Assembly: GCF_027571405.1 (NCBI RefSeq)
Contig: NZ_CP092968.1
Span: forward strand, 2,502,001-2,566,000
Direction of reading: 5' to 3'
DNA from: Methylocystis parvus OBBP
GTDB lineage: Bacteria; Pseudomonadota; Alphaproteobacteria; Rhizobiales; Beijerinckiaceae
Length of the DNA stretch: 64,000 bases
Under the pieces are notes generated by a model. It did no database searches. It saw nothing but the letters and a program-made list of their open reading frames with translations, and had not been told where the DNA came from. The translations under genes were made by a program, and so were the position numbers. Of this stretch, positions 43,325 to 51,989 are shown one piece after another. The number at the start of each line of letters is the position of its first letter. The first letter of the stretch is position 1.

Positions 43325-44281
43325 ATGCTGACGCCCCTGCCCATGCTCTCTCCCGAAGGCGGACTCACGCGCTATCTGCGTGAGATCCGCCAACTCCCCA
43401 TGCTCGAGTTCGCGGAAGAACAGACGTTGGCGCAACGGTGGCGTGAGCGGAAGGATTCGCAGGCCGCGAGCGCGCTCGTTAGCTCGCACCTGCGCCTCGT
43501 CGTCAAAATCGCGATGGGCTATCGCGGTAATGGTCTGCCAATCGGAGAGCTGATCTCAGAGGGCAATCTCGGCCTGATGCAAGCCGTCGCCCGATTTGAA
43601 CCGGAACGCGGTTTTCGCCTCTCAACGTACGCGCGCTGGTGGATCCGGGCGTCGATTCAACAATATGTCCTGAGATCCTGGTCTATCGTAAGGATAGGCT
43701 CTAGCTCGAACAGCAAGAAGCTTTTCTTCAATCTCCGTCGGGTCAAGAGCTGCCTTTCGGCTTATGAAGATGGTGACCTCAAGCCGGAGCATGTCGCAAT
43801 GATCGCCATCCGACTTGGCGTTCGTCAGAAGGACGTCATCGAGATGAACCGGCGTCTGGGAGGCGATGCTTCGCTTAATGCGCCAATTTCCGAACGGGAG
43901 GAAGGAGGCGGGGAAAGGCAAGACTGGCTTGTCGACGCCCGGGATAATCAGGAGAAGGTGCTCGTCGACCACGAAGAGGGCGACCACCGTAAAATCTCGC
44001 TGCGGAACGCGCTTGAGGTGCTGAATCCGCGGGAGCGTCGAATCCTGGAAGCCCGCAGGCTGACAGATCTACCTCTTACGCTTGCAATATTAGCCGCCGA
44101 ATTTGGGGTCTCGCGGGAGAGGGTCCGCCAGATTGAGGTGCGAGCTTTTGGGAAAGTTCAGCGGGAAATTCGCGCTCTCGTTGCTCGTATCGAGGAACCG
44201 AAAGCGGATCTCCGAAACGCGGTCTTCATTCCAGACGTGTACGCGATCCACAAGAATCCCCAAAGTCCGATCCGGCACTAA
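43325..44281 (+). CDS. RpoH-type (sigma-32) RNA polymerase sigma factor
   Basis: 318 residues. Region 1.2/2 starts GLTRYLREIRQLPMLEFAEEQ; region 2.4 reads FRLSTYARWWIRASIQQYVLRSWSIV; the RpoH box is seen as SKKLFFNLRRVKSCL. Region 4 has LNPRERRILEARRL and FGVSRERVRQIEVRAFGKVQ. A C-terminal extension of about 30 residues (after ALVARIEEP) is unusual. An extra RpoH on mobile cargo could switch on heat-shock genes or the cargo itself. Whether the host RpoH regulon overlaps is untested. Confidence 0.93.
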   Translation: MLTPLPMLSPEGGLTRYLREIRQLPMLEFAEEQTLAQRWRERKDSQAASALVSSHLRLVVKIAMGYRGNGLPIGELISEGNLGLMQAVARFEPERGFRLSTYARWWIRASIQQYVLRSWSIVRIGSSSNSKKLFFNLRRVKSCLSAYEDGDLKPEHVAMIAIRLGVRQKDVIEMNRRLGGDASLNAPISEREEGGGERQDWLVDARDNQEKVLVDHEEGDHRKISLRNALEVLNPRERRILEARRLTDLPLTLAILAAEFGVSRERVRQIEVRAFGKVQREIRALVARIEEPKADLRNAVFIPDVYAIHKNPQSPIRH

Positions 44282-44556
44282 TGTCGCATCGGACCGCGTT
44301 TCCGGCGCCACTCCCGAGACGCAGGGCGGTAGCGCCTTGGCAGAGCCGAATGCGAACCCGAAGTGAAAGCGGCCCGAGTGGGAATTGCGCAACGAGCCGC
44401 ATTGTGATTCGAACGGGAGATCTGGCGCCGGGCGATGACGCTCCCCGCGCGCGAACGCGGAGAGCGCGACCGCCGGCAGACATCAATAGTAGTATCCTCT
44501 ACACCGGCGGGGCCGAGCTCTCCACGGAGGCAAGTCGACGTCTCGCAGGGATGCCG

Positions 44557-46188
44557 TCATGAATGAAAGTCGTGCAGCGCCATAAACGCCGCAAAGAGGA
44601 CGCGTGGATCGAACTTCCCCTTGTAGACTGGCGGCGGCTCCCTGTTCAGGCCAAGTCGTGTGTAGACCGCGGCCTGCGCCGATCGAATCGAATATTCGAC
44701 CGTGAACACGACATCATCCGGCAGTTCGCAAAACTGGCCGATGAAGGCGAAGTTCTTGGCGCCGTTTGGAACGACTTGCGGTCTATCGCCTCGCTCACGC
44801 CGAAGAAACTGACTCGTGACGAATGGCATCATGCAAGGTATGCAATTCGCGGTCTCAAGGATCTTGGCGGCTTCCGTCCCGATGTTCAAATGGCCGAGCA
44901 ATTCGATCATGATTTCCCTGCCAGTGCATGCTGCCATGGGCTTGTCTACAAAGTTGCCTGGTTCGTCGAGACAGAGCCCGTAGCCCCAGAAAACGCTGAC
45001 GCCCTCTGGTTGATCGATGAAGTGGGGCTGAAAGGGTACAACGAAAGAGAGCACCCAGTTCGATTTGGGGAAAGTGACGAGCCCGCCTTCGCCAGGGGTG
45101 TTGCCGGTGGCGTCCCGGACAAGGCGGAGAAATGTCGGATCATGCAAGGTTGTCGTGAACGACTCCCATTTCGACTCTTCGATATGATCCGCAAATGCCG
45201 AGGGTCGTCCGAAATGGGGACGGCCTGCTGCCATTTTCTCCCAAAGCGTCCACGCGCCGCCGTCCTTCTTGCCCCTGATTTCAGGCGCCGCCTCCATACC
45301 CCCGAGGCTCGACGCCTCGGTCATAGAGCCAAGCGTGACAAAGACCCAGTCGGATGCGTCGATCGCGAGCTTCTCTAAGCTGCCACTCCGGACAACGGAA
45401 ATTTCTGTGATGAGCGTATCATCGCCTTGATCGTAAAATGCGATGTCCGTTACCTGAGCATTCAATTCGAAGACGACGCCTCGGTCTTCAAGCCACTTTT
45501 GCAGCGGTCTCACAAGGGAGTCATATTGGTTGTAGACGGTGCGCATGATCCCCGTCAGTCGATCGAACCCGTCGACCATATGCGCAAATCGTTCGAGATA
45601 GCGTTTGAATTCGATGGCGCTATGCCATGGCTGAAAGGCAAAGGTCGTGCGCCACATGACCCAGAAATTTGTCTTGAAGAACGTCGGATCGAAGATATCC
45701 TCGATGCTGGCCGCCCCAAGCATGGCCTCAGGCTCCAACACTAGGCGCTCGATCGTGAGAATGTGATTCTCGCTGAGTCCGAACTCCGGAGCCGTTTTGC
45801 GGCGACCATCGTGCATCAGACGCGACTTGGATGAGGTTTTTATCGTCTCGTTCCAATCGAATATCTCTTGTGTGACCGTTCGTTCGTTGTCGAGAGTTGG
45901 GATGGAGGCGAAGAGATCGAAGGTGCAAACGTATTTACTCTCGAGCATTCGACCGCCCCGAAGGACGTATCCTTCCACTGCCGAACCGGAGCCGTCGAGA
46001 CTTCCGCCGATCACATCAAGTTCTTCCAGGATCGTTATACGATGGCCGCGAACGTCGCCATCCCGAATAAGGAAGGCAGCCGCCGCTAATGACGCAATCC
46101 CGCCGCCAACCAGATAGATATTTCGTTCGCTCTGAATGTAGGTTGCCTGTGAGGCTGCGAGATCGGAGAACTGAGGTTCCATCGCCAT
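44557..46188 (-). CDS. Oleate hydratase (FAD-dependent fatty acid hydratase)
   Basis: 543 residues from the ATG at 46188, which has GGGAG seven bases upstream; the longer frame to 46368 is unlikely. The N-terminal FAD site is YLVGGGIASLAAAAFLIRDG, with EELDVIGGSLDG next. Further family stretches are GGRMLESKYVCTFDL, RTTFAFQPWHSAIEFKRYL and IGQFCELPDDVVFTVEYSIR. The enzyme adds water to cis-9 double bonds of free unsaturated fatty acids. It is somewhat shorter at the C-terminus than firmicute versions. Likely a membrane or fatty-acid stress function here. Confidence 0.93.
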   Translation of the reverse strand: MAMEPQFSDLAASQATYIQSERNIYLVGGGIASLAAAAFLIRDGDVRGHRITILEELDVIGGSLDGSGSAVEGYVLRGGRMLESKYVCTFDLFASIPTLDNERTVTQEIFDWNETIKTSSKSRLMHDGRRKTAPEFGLSENHILTIERLVLEPEAMLGAASIEDIFDPTFFKTNFWVMWRTTFAFQPWHSAIEFKRYLERFAHMVDGFDRLTGIMRTVYNQYDSLVRPLQKWLEDRGVVFELNAQVTDIAFYDQGDDTLITEISVVRSGSLEKLAIDASDWVFVTLGSMTEASSLGGMEAAPEIRGKKDGGAWTLWEKMAAGRPHFGRPSAFADHIEESKWESFTTTLHDPTFLRLVRDATGNTPGEGGLVTFPKSNWVLSFVVPFQPHFIDQPEGVSVFWGYGLCLDEPGNFVDKPMAACTGREIMIELLGHLNIGTEAAKILETANCIPCMMPFVTSQFLRRERGDRPQVVPNGAKNFAFIGQFCELPDDVVFTVEYSIRSAQAAVYTRLGLNREPPPVYKGKFDPRVLFAAFMALHDFHS

Positions 46189-46515
46189 TTTGAACTCCCG
46201 ACTTGGGTAAGTGTGGGCAGCGTCGTTGCAAAAATGCGGTGGCGCTTGTGGTTCATTTTGTATCGTTGCGGCGCAGACGGAGTCCTGCACCGCTTTACAG
46301 GCGGCGGCTGGGCTTTTCCGCACAGGAGAGGGCAAGCGAACGACGTCTTTCAAGAGGCCGCGGTGCACTCACTTGTTGCACTTGAGTCGCTGAGGGTCGC
46401 GTTCGCCTGTGGTGTCGTGGCTTCAGGCGCAAAGGTAGAGACAAAATTTCACGTGACGCCAGAATCGGAAACTACGCAGACGCGCCGTTGGCGGCGCTGC
46501 CCGCGGCGCCAGACA
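46189..46515. other. Upstream region of the oleate hydratase gene
   Basis: 327 bases with no supported gene. It carries the minus-strand cargo motif at 46460-46479, facing the hydratase gene. Confidence 0.5.
46460..46479 (-). repeat. Cargo motif copy 8
   Basis: CTGCGTAGTTTCCGATTCTG on the minus strand, beginning 291 bases before the oleate hydratase start, same strand. It matches the copy at 54696 in 18 of 20 bases. Confidence 0.6.
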
Positions 46516-47583
46516 TCAGGAAGCGGGGAAGTCGCTCTGTGACGCCTGTCTCGTTGCCGAATAAATCTCCCATGAGGCGATGAACATCGCCGCGATTACG
46601 GGCCCGATCACAAAGCCATTGAGGCCAAACATTTCGATGCCGCCCAGTGTGGAAATCAACACAACGTAGTTCGGCATCTTGGTGTCGTTCCCTACCAAGA
46701 TCGGACGGAGAACATTATCCGCCAGACCAATCACGAAAGCGCCGTAGGCGACGAGAGTAACGCCGCGCCACATTTCGTCGATTGCTAGAAAATAGATCGC
46801 CACCGGACCCCAAACCAACGCGGCGCCTATTGCTGGGACGAGAGATAGAAGCGCCATTGAAGCTGCCCATAGCAGTGGAGCGCTGACTCCGAGGAACCAG
46901 AAGATGAGGCCGCCGAGCGCTCCTTGCAGGAGCGCCACAAGCAGATCGCCTTTGACCGTGGCTCGAATGACAATCGCGAATTTGCGGAAGAGCGCATCCT
47001 TCTGTGCAGCCCGGAGAGGAATTGCATCTCTGATTTTGCGGGCTAGCGCCTGTTCGTCGCGTAGCAGGAAGAACAAAAGGTAGAGCATTACACACAGATT
47101 TAGGATGAAACTCACCGCGCTCTGACCGATGCCCAGTACCTCAGTGGCGACAAGCTGACTTCCCTTCATGAGACCTGCAGCCAACTTATCTTGCGCTTCA
47201 CCAAGACTCGCCAGACCAAACCGCCGCATGAGATCGGCAGCCCATGCAGGCAGCGCCTCGAAGAGGCGCCGGAAGACGACTACGAGGTCGAGATCGCCTG
47301 TTTGGAGTCGATCATATATGCCGGAGGCTTCTTGCGCCATGGAGAGCGCGAGCAGGACCAATGGGAGAATCACGACAAGGACGATGATCATCACTGTCGC
47401 GACCGCAGCAAGGTTGTGATTCTGGTGCATCGAATTCAAGAGGCGCCGATACAGCGGCGCAAACACGATCGCGACTACAGTTCCCCAGAGAATCGCTCCG
47501 TAGAAGGGCCAAAGCATCCAGGCGAAGGCGGCCGATACCGCCAAAACCAATGCGATAAAGGCTATGTCTTCACTTGTGCGCAT
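46516..47583 (-). CDS. AI-2E family transporter (PerM/UPF0118)
   Basis: 355 residues with about eight membrane segments. Typical features: paired N-terminal helices (FIALVLAVSAAFAWMLWPF), a soluble helical insert (about 90-150), then GALGGLIFWFLGV, LLSLVPAIGAALVWGP and NVLRPILVGNDTKMPNYVVLIS with the conserved DNVLRPILVG-type loop. Family roles include Na+/H+ antiport and signal export; AI-2 transport itself is not general. Substrate not assigned. Confidence 0.9.
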   Translation of the reverse strand: MRTSEDIAFIALVLAVSAAFAWMLWPFYGAILWGTVVAIVFAPLYRRLLNSMHQNHNLAAVATVMIIVLVVILPLVLLALSMAQEASGIYDRLQTGDLDLVVVFRRLFEALPAWAADLMRRFGLASLGEAQDKLAAGLMKGSQLVATEVLGIGQSAVSFILNLCVMLYLLFFLLRDEQALARKIRDAIPLRAAQKDALFRKFAIVIRATVKGDLLVALLQGALGGLIFWFLGVSAPLLWAASMALLSLVPAIGAALVWGPVAIYFLAIDEMWRGVTLVAYGAFVIGLADNVLRPILVGNDTKMPNYVVLISTLGGIEMFGLNGFVIGPVIAAMFIASWEIYSATRQASQSDFPAS

Positions 47584-47680
47584 TTGACTGGTCCATCACC
47601 GTGTGTCCTCCCGTGTCGAGGCCGCTTTACCGTGAGTCAGCCGGCGACAGATCATTTCATTGGCATACGTCATTTCGTCA

Positions 47681-47698
47681 TGGGTATTTTCCGAAGCT
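47681..47698 (+). repeat. Cargo motif copy 9
   Basis: TGGGTATTTTCCGAAGCT, beginning 120 bases before the second CsbD gene on the same strand. One base differs in the GTAGTTTCCGA core. Confidence 0.45.
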
Positions 47699-47800
47699 AT
47701 ACGATGCCTTTGCATGTCCGATAGGAATCGGCCGTCGAACAATAAGTCGACTGAGACAGTGCAGATCAAGCACCGTCATAATTTCATTCAGGAGACCACC

Positions 47801-47992
47801 ATGGGCAGCACAACGGACAAGATCAAGGGCGCCGCAAACGAAGCCGCTGGCGCGGTCAAACAGACCGTCGGCAAGGCGAGTGGCAATCCAAGCCTGGAGA
47901 TCGAGGGCGCCGGGCAGAAGCTCAAGGGCGAAGCTCAAGGAGCTGTCGGCGGCGCCAAGGAAGCTGTGAAGAAGATCATCGACAAGGACTGA
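47801..47992 (+). CDS. CsbD family stress protein (copy 2)
   Basis: 63 residues, with AGGAG eight bases before the ATG. It is a near-copy of the protein at 39834 (same length; differences cluster around residues 21-31 and 50-63). Both keep TDKIKGAANEAAGAVK and EIEGAGQKLKGEAQGAV. Probably a duplication within the cargo. Confidence 0.93.
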   Translation: MGSTTDKIKGAANEAAGAVKQTVGKASGNPSLEIEGAGQKLKGEAQGAVGGAKEAVKKIIDKD

Positions 47993-48183
47993 TCTAGTTT
48001 CCCGGCTTGCCTACGAAAAAACGTCTTTCAGAGCGGACCGAGCAGGTCGGCTTTGAAGGGCGCCAACGGCACAGTCTTCCAAGCGTGCTTCACCTCGACC
48101 AGACGGCCAATGACGCCGGCACGGCGAAAGCTTGAGCGCACGGCACAGGCCGATCCTGTAACTGCGATTTTATAGAGGCAATT

Positions 48184-48258
48184 ATGAACGGCATCATCTA
48201 CCTTGTCGGTCTCATCGTGATCATCATGGCGATTCTTTCCTTCCTCGGCCTGCGCTGA
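48184..48258 (+). CDS. 24-residue single-helix membrane peptide
   Basis: Sequence begins MNGIIYLVGLIVIIMAIL and ends FLGLR. It is one hydrophobic helix with a basic end, preceded by an AGAGG-type ribosome site. Similar peptides occur in other alphaproteobacteria beside CsbD genes, as far as I recall, but are rarely annotated. It precedes the 404-residue membrane protein by 25 bases and is probably co-transcribed. Confidence 0.7.
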   Translation: MNGIIYLVGLIVIIMAILSFLGLR

Positions 48259-48283
48259 GCAGCACAAGAAGGGAGGCGCAGCT

Positions 48284-49498
48284 ATGACCGATTTATCGAA
48301 GCCAACCATGTCAATTTCTGACGGCCCGCCGGGCTCCTCCTATGTCGAGTGGCCGGCGATCTTGGCTGGAGCGATATTGACCTCGGCCATCATCGTCCTG
48401 ATGTCCGCCTTTGGCTCAGCTATCGGGCTCTCGCTTGTCTCGCCCTATCATGGCCCTTCCCCCATATTGTTTTACGTTGTCTTGGCGCTCTGGTTCACCT
48501 GGATCACGGTCTCCAGCTTCGTCGCCGGCGGATATGTGACAGGTCGACTGCGCCGTTCCTTAGAAGGCACTACGCCTCATGAGGTTCATGTCAGAGACGG
48601 CGCGCACGGGCTCATCGTTTGGGCTGTCGCCGTTGTCGTGGGCACGGCGCTCGCGACCTTCTCGCTTTCATCCGCTGTGACAACATTGTCCCTTTCTTCC
48701 GCAGTCAAACGCGGCGAGGAGCTTACAAGCGCTGGCGCGATCGCATCGACCGTCGGCTCGAACGCGGATCCGATCGGCTATCAGATCGATATGCTTCTAC
48801 GGAAGGAAGCTCCCGCGACGGCTAGAGGCGTGACATTGGATCCGTCACGTCGCGACGTCGCGCAAGTTTTGGCGATGGGCGCAGCTCATGGTTCCCTGAG
48901 CAGCAACGATCGCATTTATGTGGCGCGCGCGATTGCGGCGCGGACAGGTCTTTCGCAGGCCGAAGCTGAGAGGCAAGTTGACGCAATTCTTTCGCAGGCG
49001 CGAACTGCCGCCGACAGAGCGCGCAACGCAATTGTAGCAGCTCGAAAGGCGGGGCTCCTTCTCGACTTGAGCGTCGCCGCCCGCGAGGAACCGATTGGCG
49101 CTCAAAATGCGCTGAGGGGCGAAGGAACTGGTTCAACAGGCGACGATGGGACAATGGAAGCAACCCGCCAGGAGATCTCGCGACTTCTGTCGGCGGCTGC
49201 CGCCAATGCCTCTCTCAGCGATGGCGATCGCGCCTATCTTGTTCGGATCGTCGCAGCGCGGACCAACCTCGCGCAGGCTGATGCAGAAGCGCGTGTCGAT
49301 GTGCTTTCGGAGCAGATGAAGACATCCGCCGCCAAAGTGCGGGCGACAACCGAAGCCGCCCGCAAGGGCGGAGTCCTCCTTGCCTTCTTGACAGCGGCAA
49401 CGATGGTTCTCGGCGCTGCGGCCGCCTGGTGGGGCGCCGGCGTCGGCGGCCGTCACCGTGACGAGAATTTCGACGCCAGCCATCTGACACGCTGGTAA
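48284..49498 (+). CDS. Membrane protein with two internal helical repeats
   Basis: 404 residues. Membrane helices at about 24-46, 60-85, 107-130 and 363-387. The soluble middle holds two related units: residues 188-260 (RRDVAQVLAMGAAHGSLS...RIYVARAIAARTGLSQAEAE) and 294-366 (RQEISRLLSAAAANASLS...RAYLVRIVAARTNLAQADAE). Each ends in a helix before KAGLLL or KGGVLL. Alphaproteobacterial genomes have homologues annotated only as membrane proteins. Function unknown; GGGAGG precedes the start. Confidence 0.8.
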   Translation: MTDLSKPTMSISDGPPGSSYVEWPAILAGAILTSAIIVLMSAFGSAIGLSLVSPYHGPSPILFYVVLALWFTWITVSSFVAGGYVTGRLRRSLEGTTPHEVHVRDGAHGLIVWAVAVVVGTALATFSLSSAVTTLSLSSAVKRGEELTSAGAIASTVGSNADPIGYQIDMLLRKEAPATARGVTLDPSRRDVAQVLAMGAAHGSLSSNDRIYVARAIAARTGLSQAEAERQVDAILSQARTAADRARNAIVAARKAGLLLDLSVAAREEPIGAQNALRGEGTGSTGDDGTMEATRQEISRLLSAAAANASLSDGDRAYLVRIVAARTNLAQADAEARVDVLSEQMKTSAAKVRATTEAARKGGVLLAFLTAATMVLGAAAAWWGAGVGGRHRDENFDASHLTRW

Positions 49499-49522
49499 GG
49501 CACATCCTCGAGGAGATGCGTG

Positions 49523-49600
49523 ATGGGACGTTCTATTCTGCTCTGGATGCTCGGCGTTCCAATTCCGATCATCATTCTTCTGGTGTTGATGGGTCATTAG
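49523..49600 (+). CDS. 25-residue single-helix membrane peptide
   Basis: Begins MGRSILLWMLGVPIPIIILL and ends VLMGH. GAGGAG lies six bases before the ATG. It follows the 404-residue membrane protein by 24 bases. The LGVPIPIIILL core looks conserved in similar peptides I have seen in rhizobial genomes; unverified here. Confidence 0.7.
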   Translation: MGRSILLWMLGVPIPIIILLVLMGH

Positions 49601-49856
49601 CGGCGGGGTGGCAAGCGGATTTTGAGACGCCTCGCCTTCAGAATTGAATCTCGCGAGACTACTCCAACTATGTTGCAGTTTGTCGTTGCCTTGTGAGGCT
49701 TTCAGAAGTCCACACTGGCAATCGCGGGCTTGAGCTTTCATCTTTCTTCAGCGTGCGACATGAGCGCACATAACCCTTCAAGCTATTCTTTCACGGATTA
49801 ATTGGTTCTTGTGAGGCCGTATTCGCGGCGCGTCATTTTCACTGAGGGAGGAAGCC

Positions 49857-50030
49857 GTGGGAGATCTGCTGCATTACGCAATTGTGTTTCTGGTCGTCGC
49901 ATTAGTTGCTGCATTTTTGGGCTTCGGTGGCGCCGCAGGCATAGCAATGGAAGGGGCGCGCCTTCTCTTCTGGATTGCGATCGTCCTCTTCGTCGTCACT
50001 GCAGTCATGGGCGTGGTCAGACGCTCATAG
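49857..50030 (+). CDS. DUF1328 (UPF0391, YtjA-like) small membrane protein
   Basis: 57 residues with a GTG start and GGGAGG five bases upstream. Family pattern: HYAIVFLVVALVAAFLGFGG, then AGIAMEGARLLFWIAIVLFVV. Two helices around the GFGGAAG turn. Widespread stress-induced membrane protein of unknown function. It precedes the tandem CsbD gene by 61 bases. Confidence 0.92.
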   Translation: MGDLLHYAIVFLVVALVAAFLGFGGAAGIAMEGARLLFWIAIVLFVVTAVMGVVRRS

Positions 50031-50091
50031 ATGGTGCCGTCAATCGAGCGGCGCCGAATTCTACTCAACAGCAATGGATAGGGAGTTCGTC

Positions 50092-50484
50092 ATGGACTGG
50101 GATCGAATCGCCGGAAACTGGAAGCAATTCACCGGGAGCATCAAGGAGCAATGGGCCAAGCTGACTGATGACGATCTTGCTCAGATCGCCGGCAAGCGCG
50201 AGCAACTTGAGGGCAAGTTGCAAGAGCTTTACGGTCACGGCAAGGAGAATGTGACGAAGGAAATCGACGAGTTTATCGCCCGTCACAAGAGCTGGGATGG
50301 CATCGCAGGAAACTGGAAACAGTTTACGGGAAGCATCAAGGAGCAGTGGGGCAAGCTGACAGACGACGATCTCGCCCAAATCAACGGCAGGCGCGAGCAG
50401 CTCGAAGGCAAGCTACAAGAGCTTTATGGTCGCGGGAAGCACGAAGCAAAAAAGGAAATCGACGACTTTCTCGCCCGCCTATAG
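50092..50484 (+). CDS. CsbD protein with two tandem CsbD domains
   Basis: 130 residues from the ATG at 50092. Domain 1 (residues 2-64) and domain 2 (67-130) both read W-D-x-IAGNWKQFTGSIKEQW, then KLTDDDLAQI, REQLEGKLQELYG and a KEID-x-F-x-AR end. The units differ at about 11 of 62 residues, but their DNA differs at many silent sites, so the duplication is not recent. CsbD proteins normally have one such unit. This one is of the YjbJ-like type, unlike the two 63-residue CsbD genes. Confidence 0.95.
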   Translation: MDWDRIAGNWKQFTGSIKEQWAKLTDDDLAQIAGKREQLEGKLQELYGHGKENVTKEIDEFIARHKSWDGIAGNWKQFTGSIKEQWGKLTDDDLAQINGRREQLEGKLQELYGRGKHEAKKEIDDFLARL

Positions 50485-50712
50485 GTCTGGATAGGCGTTG
50501 GCTGTGATTGCGCGGCGAGCGCAGACTCGACGACGTCAACTCAGCTTTCAGGGAGCGTCACCAGAATGTCCGCACACCACGCGCGGTTCAACCCGAGCGC
50601 CTCATCCAATATCAGATCGCGTGTCCCGACATCGAGCCGCGCTGAATGGACGCCAAGGAGTATCCATGGCAGATCGCCTTGATCTAGGCGTCGGAGAATT
50701 TTTGCGCATCAC

Positions 50713-50739
50713 CACATGGGCGCCGGCGGCGCCCATGTG
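50713..50739. repeat. Perfect 12-base hairpin
   Basis: CACATGGGCGCC and GGCGCCCATGTG around a 3-base loop (GGC), with no mismatch. No T-run follows on either side, so it is not an obvious terminator. Confidence 0.6.
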
Positions 50740-51121
50740 CGCGCGTGCATCTGTGAGGAAGTAGCTCTGCCAGCCGAAGCGTAGGCCGAAGGATGACGCG
50801 ACCACTGCATGCCGCGCCACAGGCATATGATGCAATGTCTCGTGCAGCCCCAACGTGGAGGTGTCTAGTCCCTGACTTCCGAGGCTCTTGCCAGCCCCGA
50901 TAATGGGTCAGCGAGAAGCCGATGGATTTCGCAATGTTTGTTGGATTGGTATCCAGCTCGATCGCGCTACGTCCGGGGAAGTTCTTGCTCTGCGGGTCGA
51001 AGAGAACGTGTCGACTGGTCACCAGTACAGGCGTTCACCGCGCTCGAAGCAACATGAAAGCACCCGCCCGAGGGACAGGACTCGGGGGCTGCGCCCTACC
51101 GTAGCCAGTGAGTAAATTGGA

Positions 51122-51141
51122 ATGAGTAGTTTCGGAACCTC
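51122..51141 (+). repeat. Cargo motif copy 10
   Basis: ATGAGTAGTTTCGGAACCTC, one core change (C to G), 254 bases before the 51376 gene. A weaker GTGAGTAAATTGG lies just upstream at 51108. Confidence 0.5.
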
Positions 51142-51261
51142 TTCCGGAGGATTCGCTACTCGCGCGCTCATCACGGCTAGCTTCCAACGAGGCGCTACGG
51201 GAACGGGCCCCACACCGCCTTCTCTACCAGCGTCAGGGCCGAAGACATCGGCCCTAGCGCG

Positions 51262-51281
51262 CTGAGTAGATTCCACAACTG
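51262..51281 (+). repeat. Cargo motif copy 11
   Basis: CTGAGTAGATTCCACAACTG, beginning 114 bases before the 51376 gene on the same strand; the second half is diverged. Confidence 0.4.
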
Positions 51282-51375
51282 TGTCTTTCCGACAGGATGT
51301 GAAACTTAAGCTTGTGAGGAATGCGTCAAGACATCCCCAAGCGCTCGCCACGATGAGAGAGAGGGTCTCGCCCCC

Positions 51376-51645
51376 ATGCCCGGTCGGCAGGAACGCTTAA
51401 TTGTCCGGAGAACCGACAATTGTCGCTTAGGCGAACCGCCGCGCGTGCACGTATGGCTTGAGACCGCGGAATCTGCGCTTTTGCACTATGAAGCGGCCAC
51501 CCTCGCCGACGCGGTGCGCTACGAAGACGAGACGATTGCTTCCCTGACCTCTGAAAAGGACCGGCTTGATGTCGTCAGAGTGGACGAAACCTCCTGCGAG
51601 CGCTGCGAACGAAGAGCGGAGTGTTTTCTGGCTTACGATCATTAG
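51376..51645 (+). CDS. Small unknown protein with C-terminal cysteine cluster
   Basis: 89 residues, no family recognised. The first 50 residues are mixed beta/alpha in character (RVHVWLETAESALLHYEAATLADAV). The end has SCERCERRAEC, three Cys that could bind metal. Two cargo-motif copies upstream at spacings like those of firm genes raise its credit. Start choice rests only on the first ATG. Confidence 0.45.
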   Translation: MPGRQERLIVRRTDNCRLGEPPRVHVWLETAESALLHYEAATLADAVRYEDETIASLTSEKDRLDVVRVDETSCERCERRAECFLAYDH

Positions 51646-51671
51646 GCCAACGTTTTAGGAGCCCCAAAAAG

Positions 51672-51800
51672 ATGGTCGTGGAGGACCGGCCGGGATTGGC
51701 GGGTCCTCAAGACCATGCCCGCAAGGGCGACGTGCTGGTGGTGTGGAAACTCGACTGGCTGGAGTGGTTCTTTGCCGAGCACGCTCGACATGCTCGATAA
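51672..51800 (+). pseudogene. Serine recombinase (resolvase/invertase) fragment
   Basis: A 42-codon frame reading EDRPGLAGPQDHARKGDVLVVWKLDWLEWF in parts matches the region before the catalytic domain's middle in Tn3-type resolvases (DRPGL-x-ALDHAR-GDVLVVWKLDRLGR). The catalytic serine region and the C-terminal HTH are absent, and the frame ends at a TAA. It is a remnant of an old transposon or invertase. Confidence 0.6.
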
Positions 51801-51989
51801 GCGGGAGCTCCGACGTTCCTTCATTGGCTCACTGCGATTCTTGTCATCGGCATATTCGGAGACGAAATTCCGCGAGGTGAATGGCGGGATTTGGGGCGGG
51901 GGCGACGGCGCGGAGCGATGCGGCTCCGAGCGGAACGTGCTTCCTGAATCTTGACTACCTCAGCCTATCCCGATGGCGAAGCTCTTGGG

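Larger units (their letters stand above)
50485..51375. other. 891-base stretch without a recognised gene
   Basis: Several mid-length frames exist but none has a recognised domain. The best is on the minus strand (about 50602-50920), where GSQGLDTSTLGLHETLHHMP and VVASSFGLRFGWQSYFLTDA read smoothly but break by frameshift further upstream, so it may be a decayed gene. A perfect 12-base hairpin is at 50713-50739, and two cargo-motif copies lie at 51122 and 51262. Confidence 0.5.
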
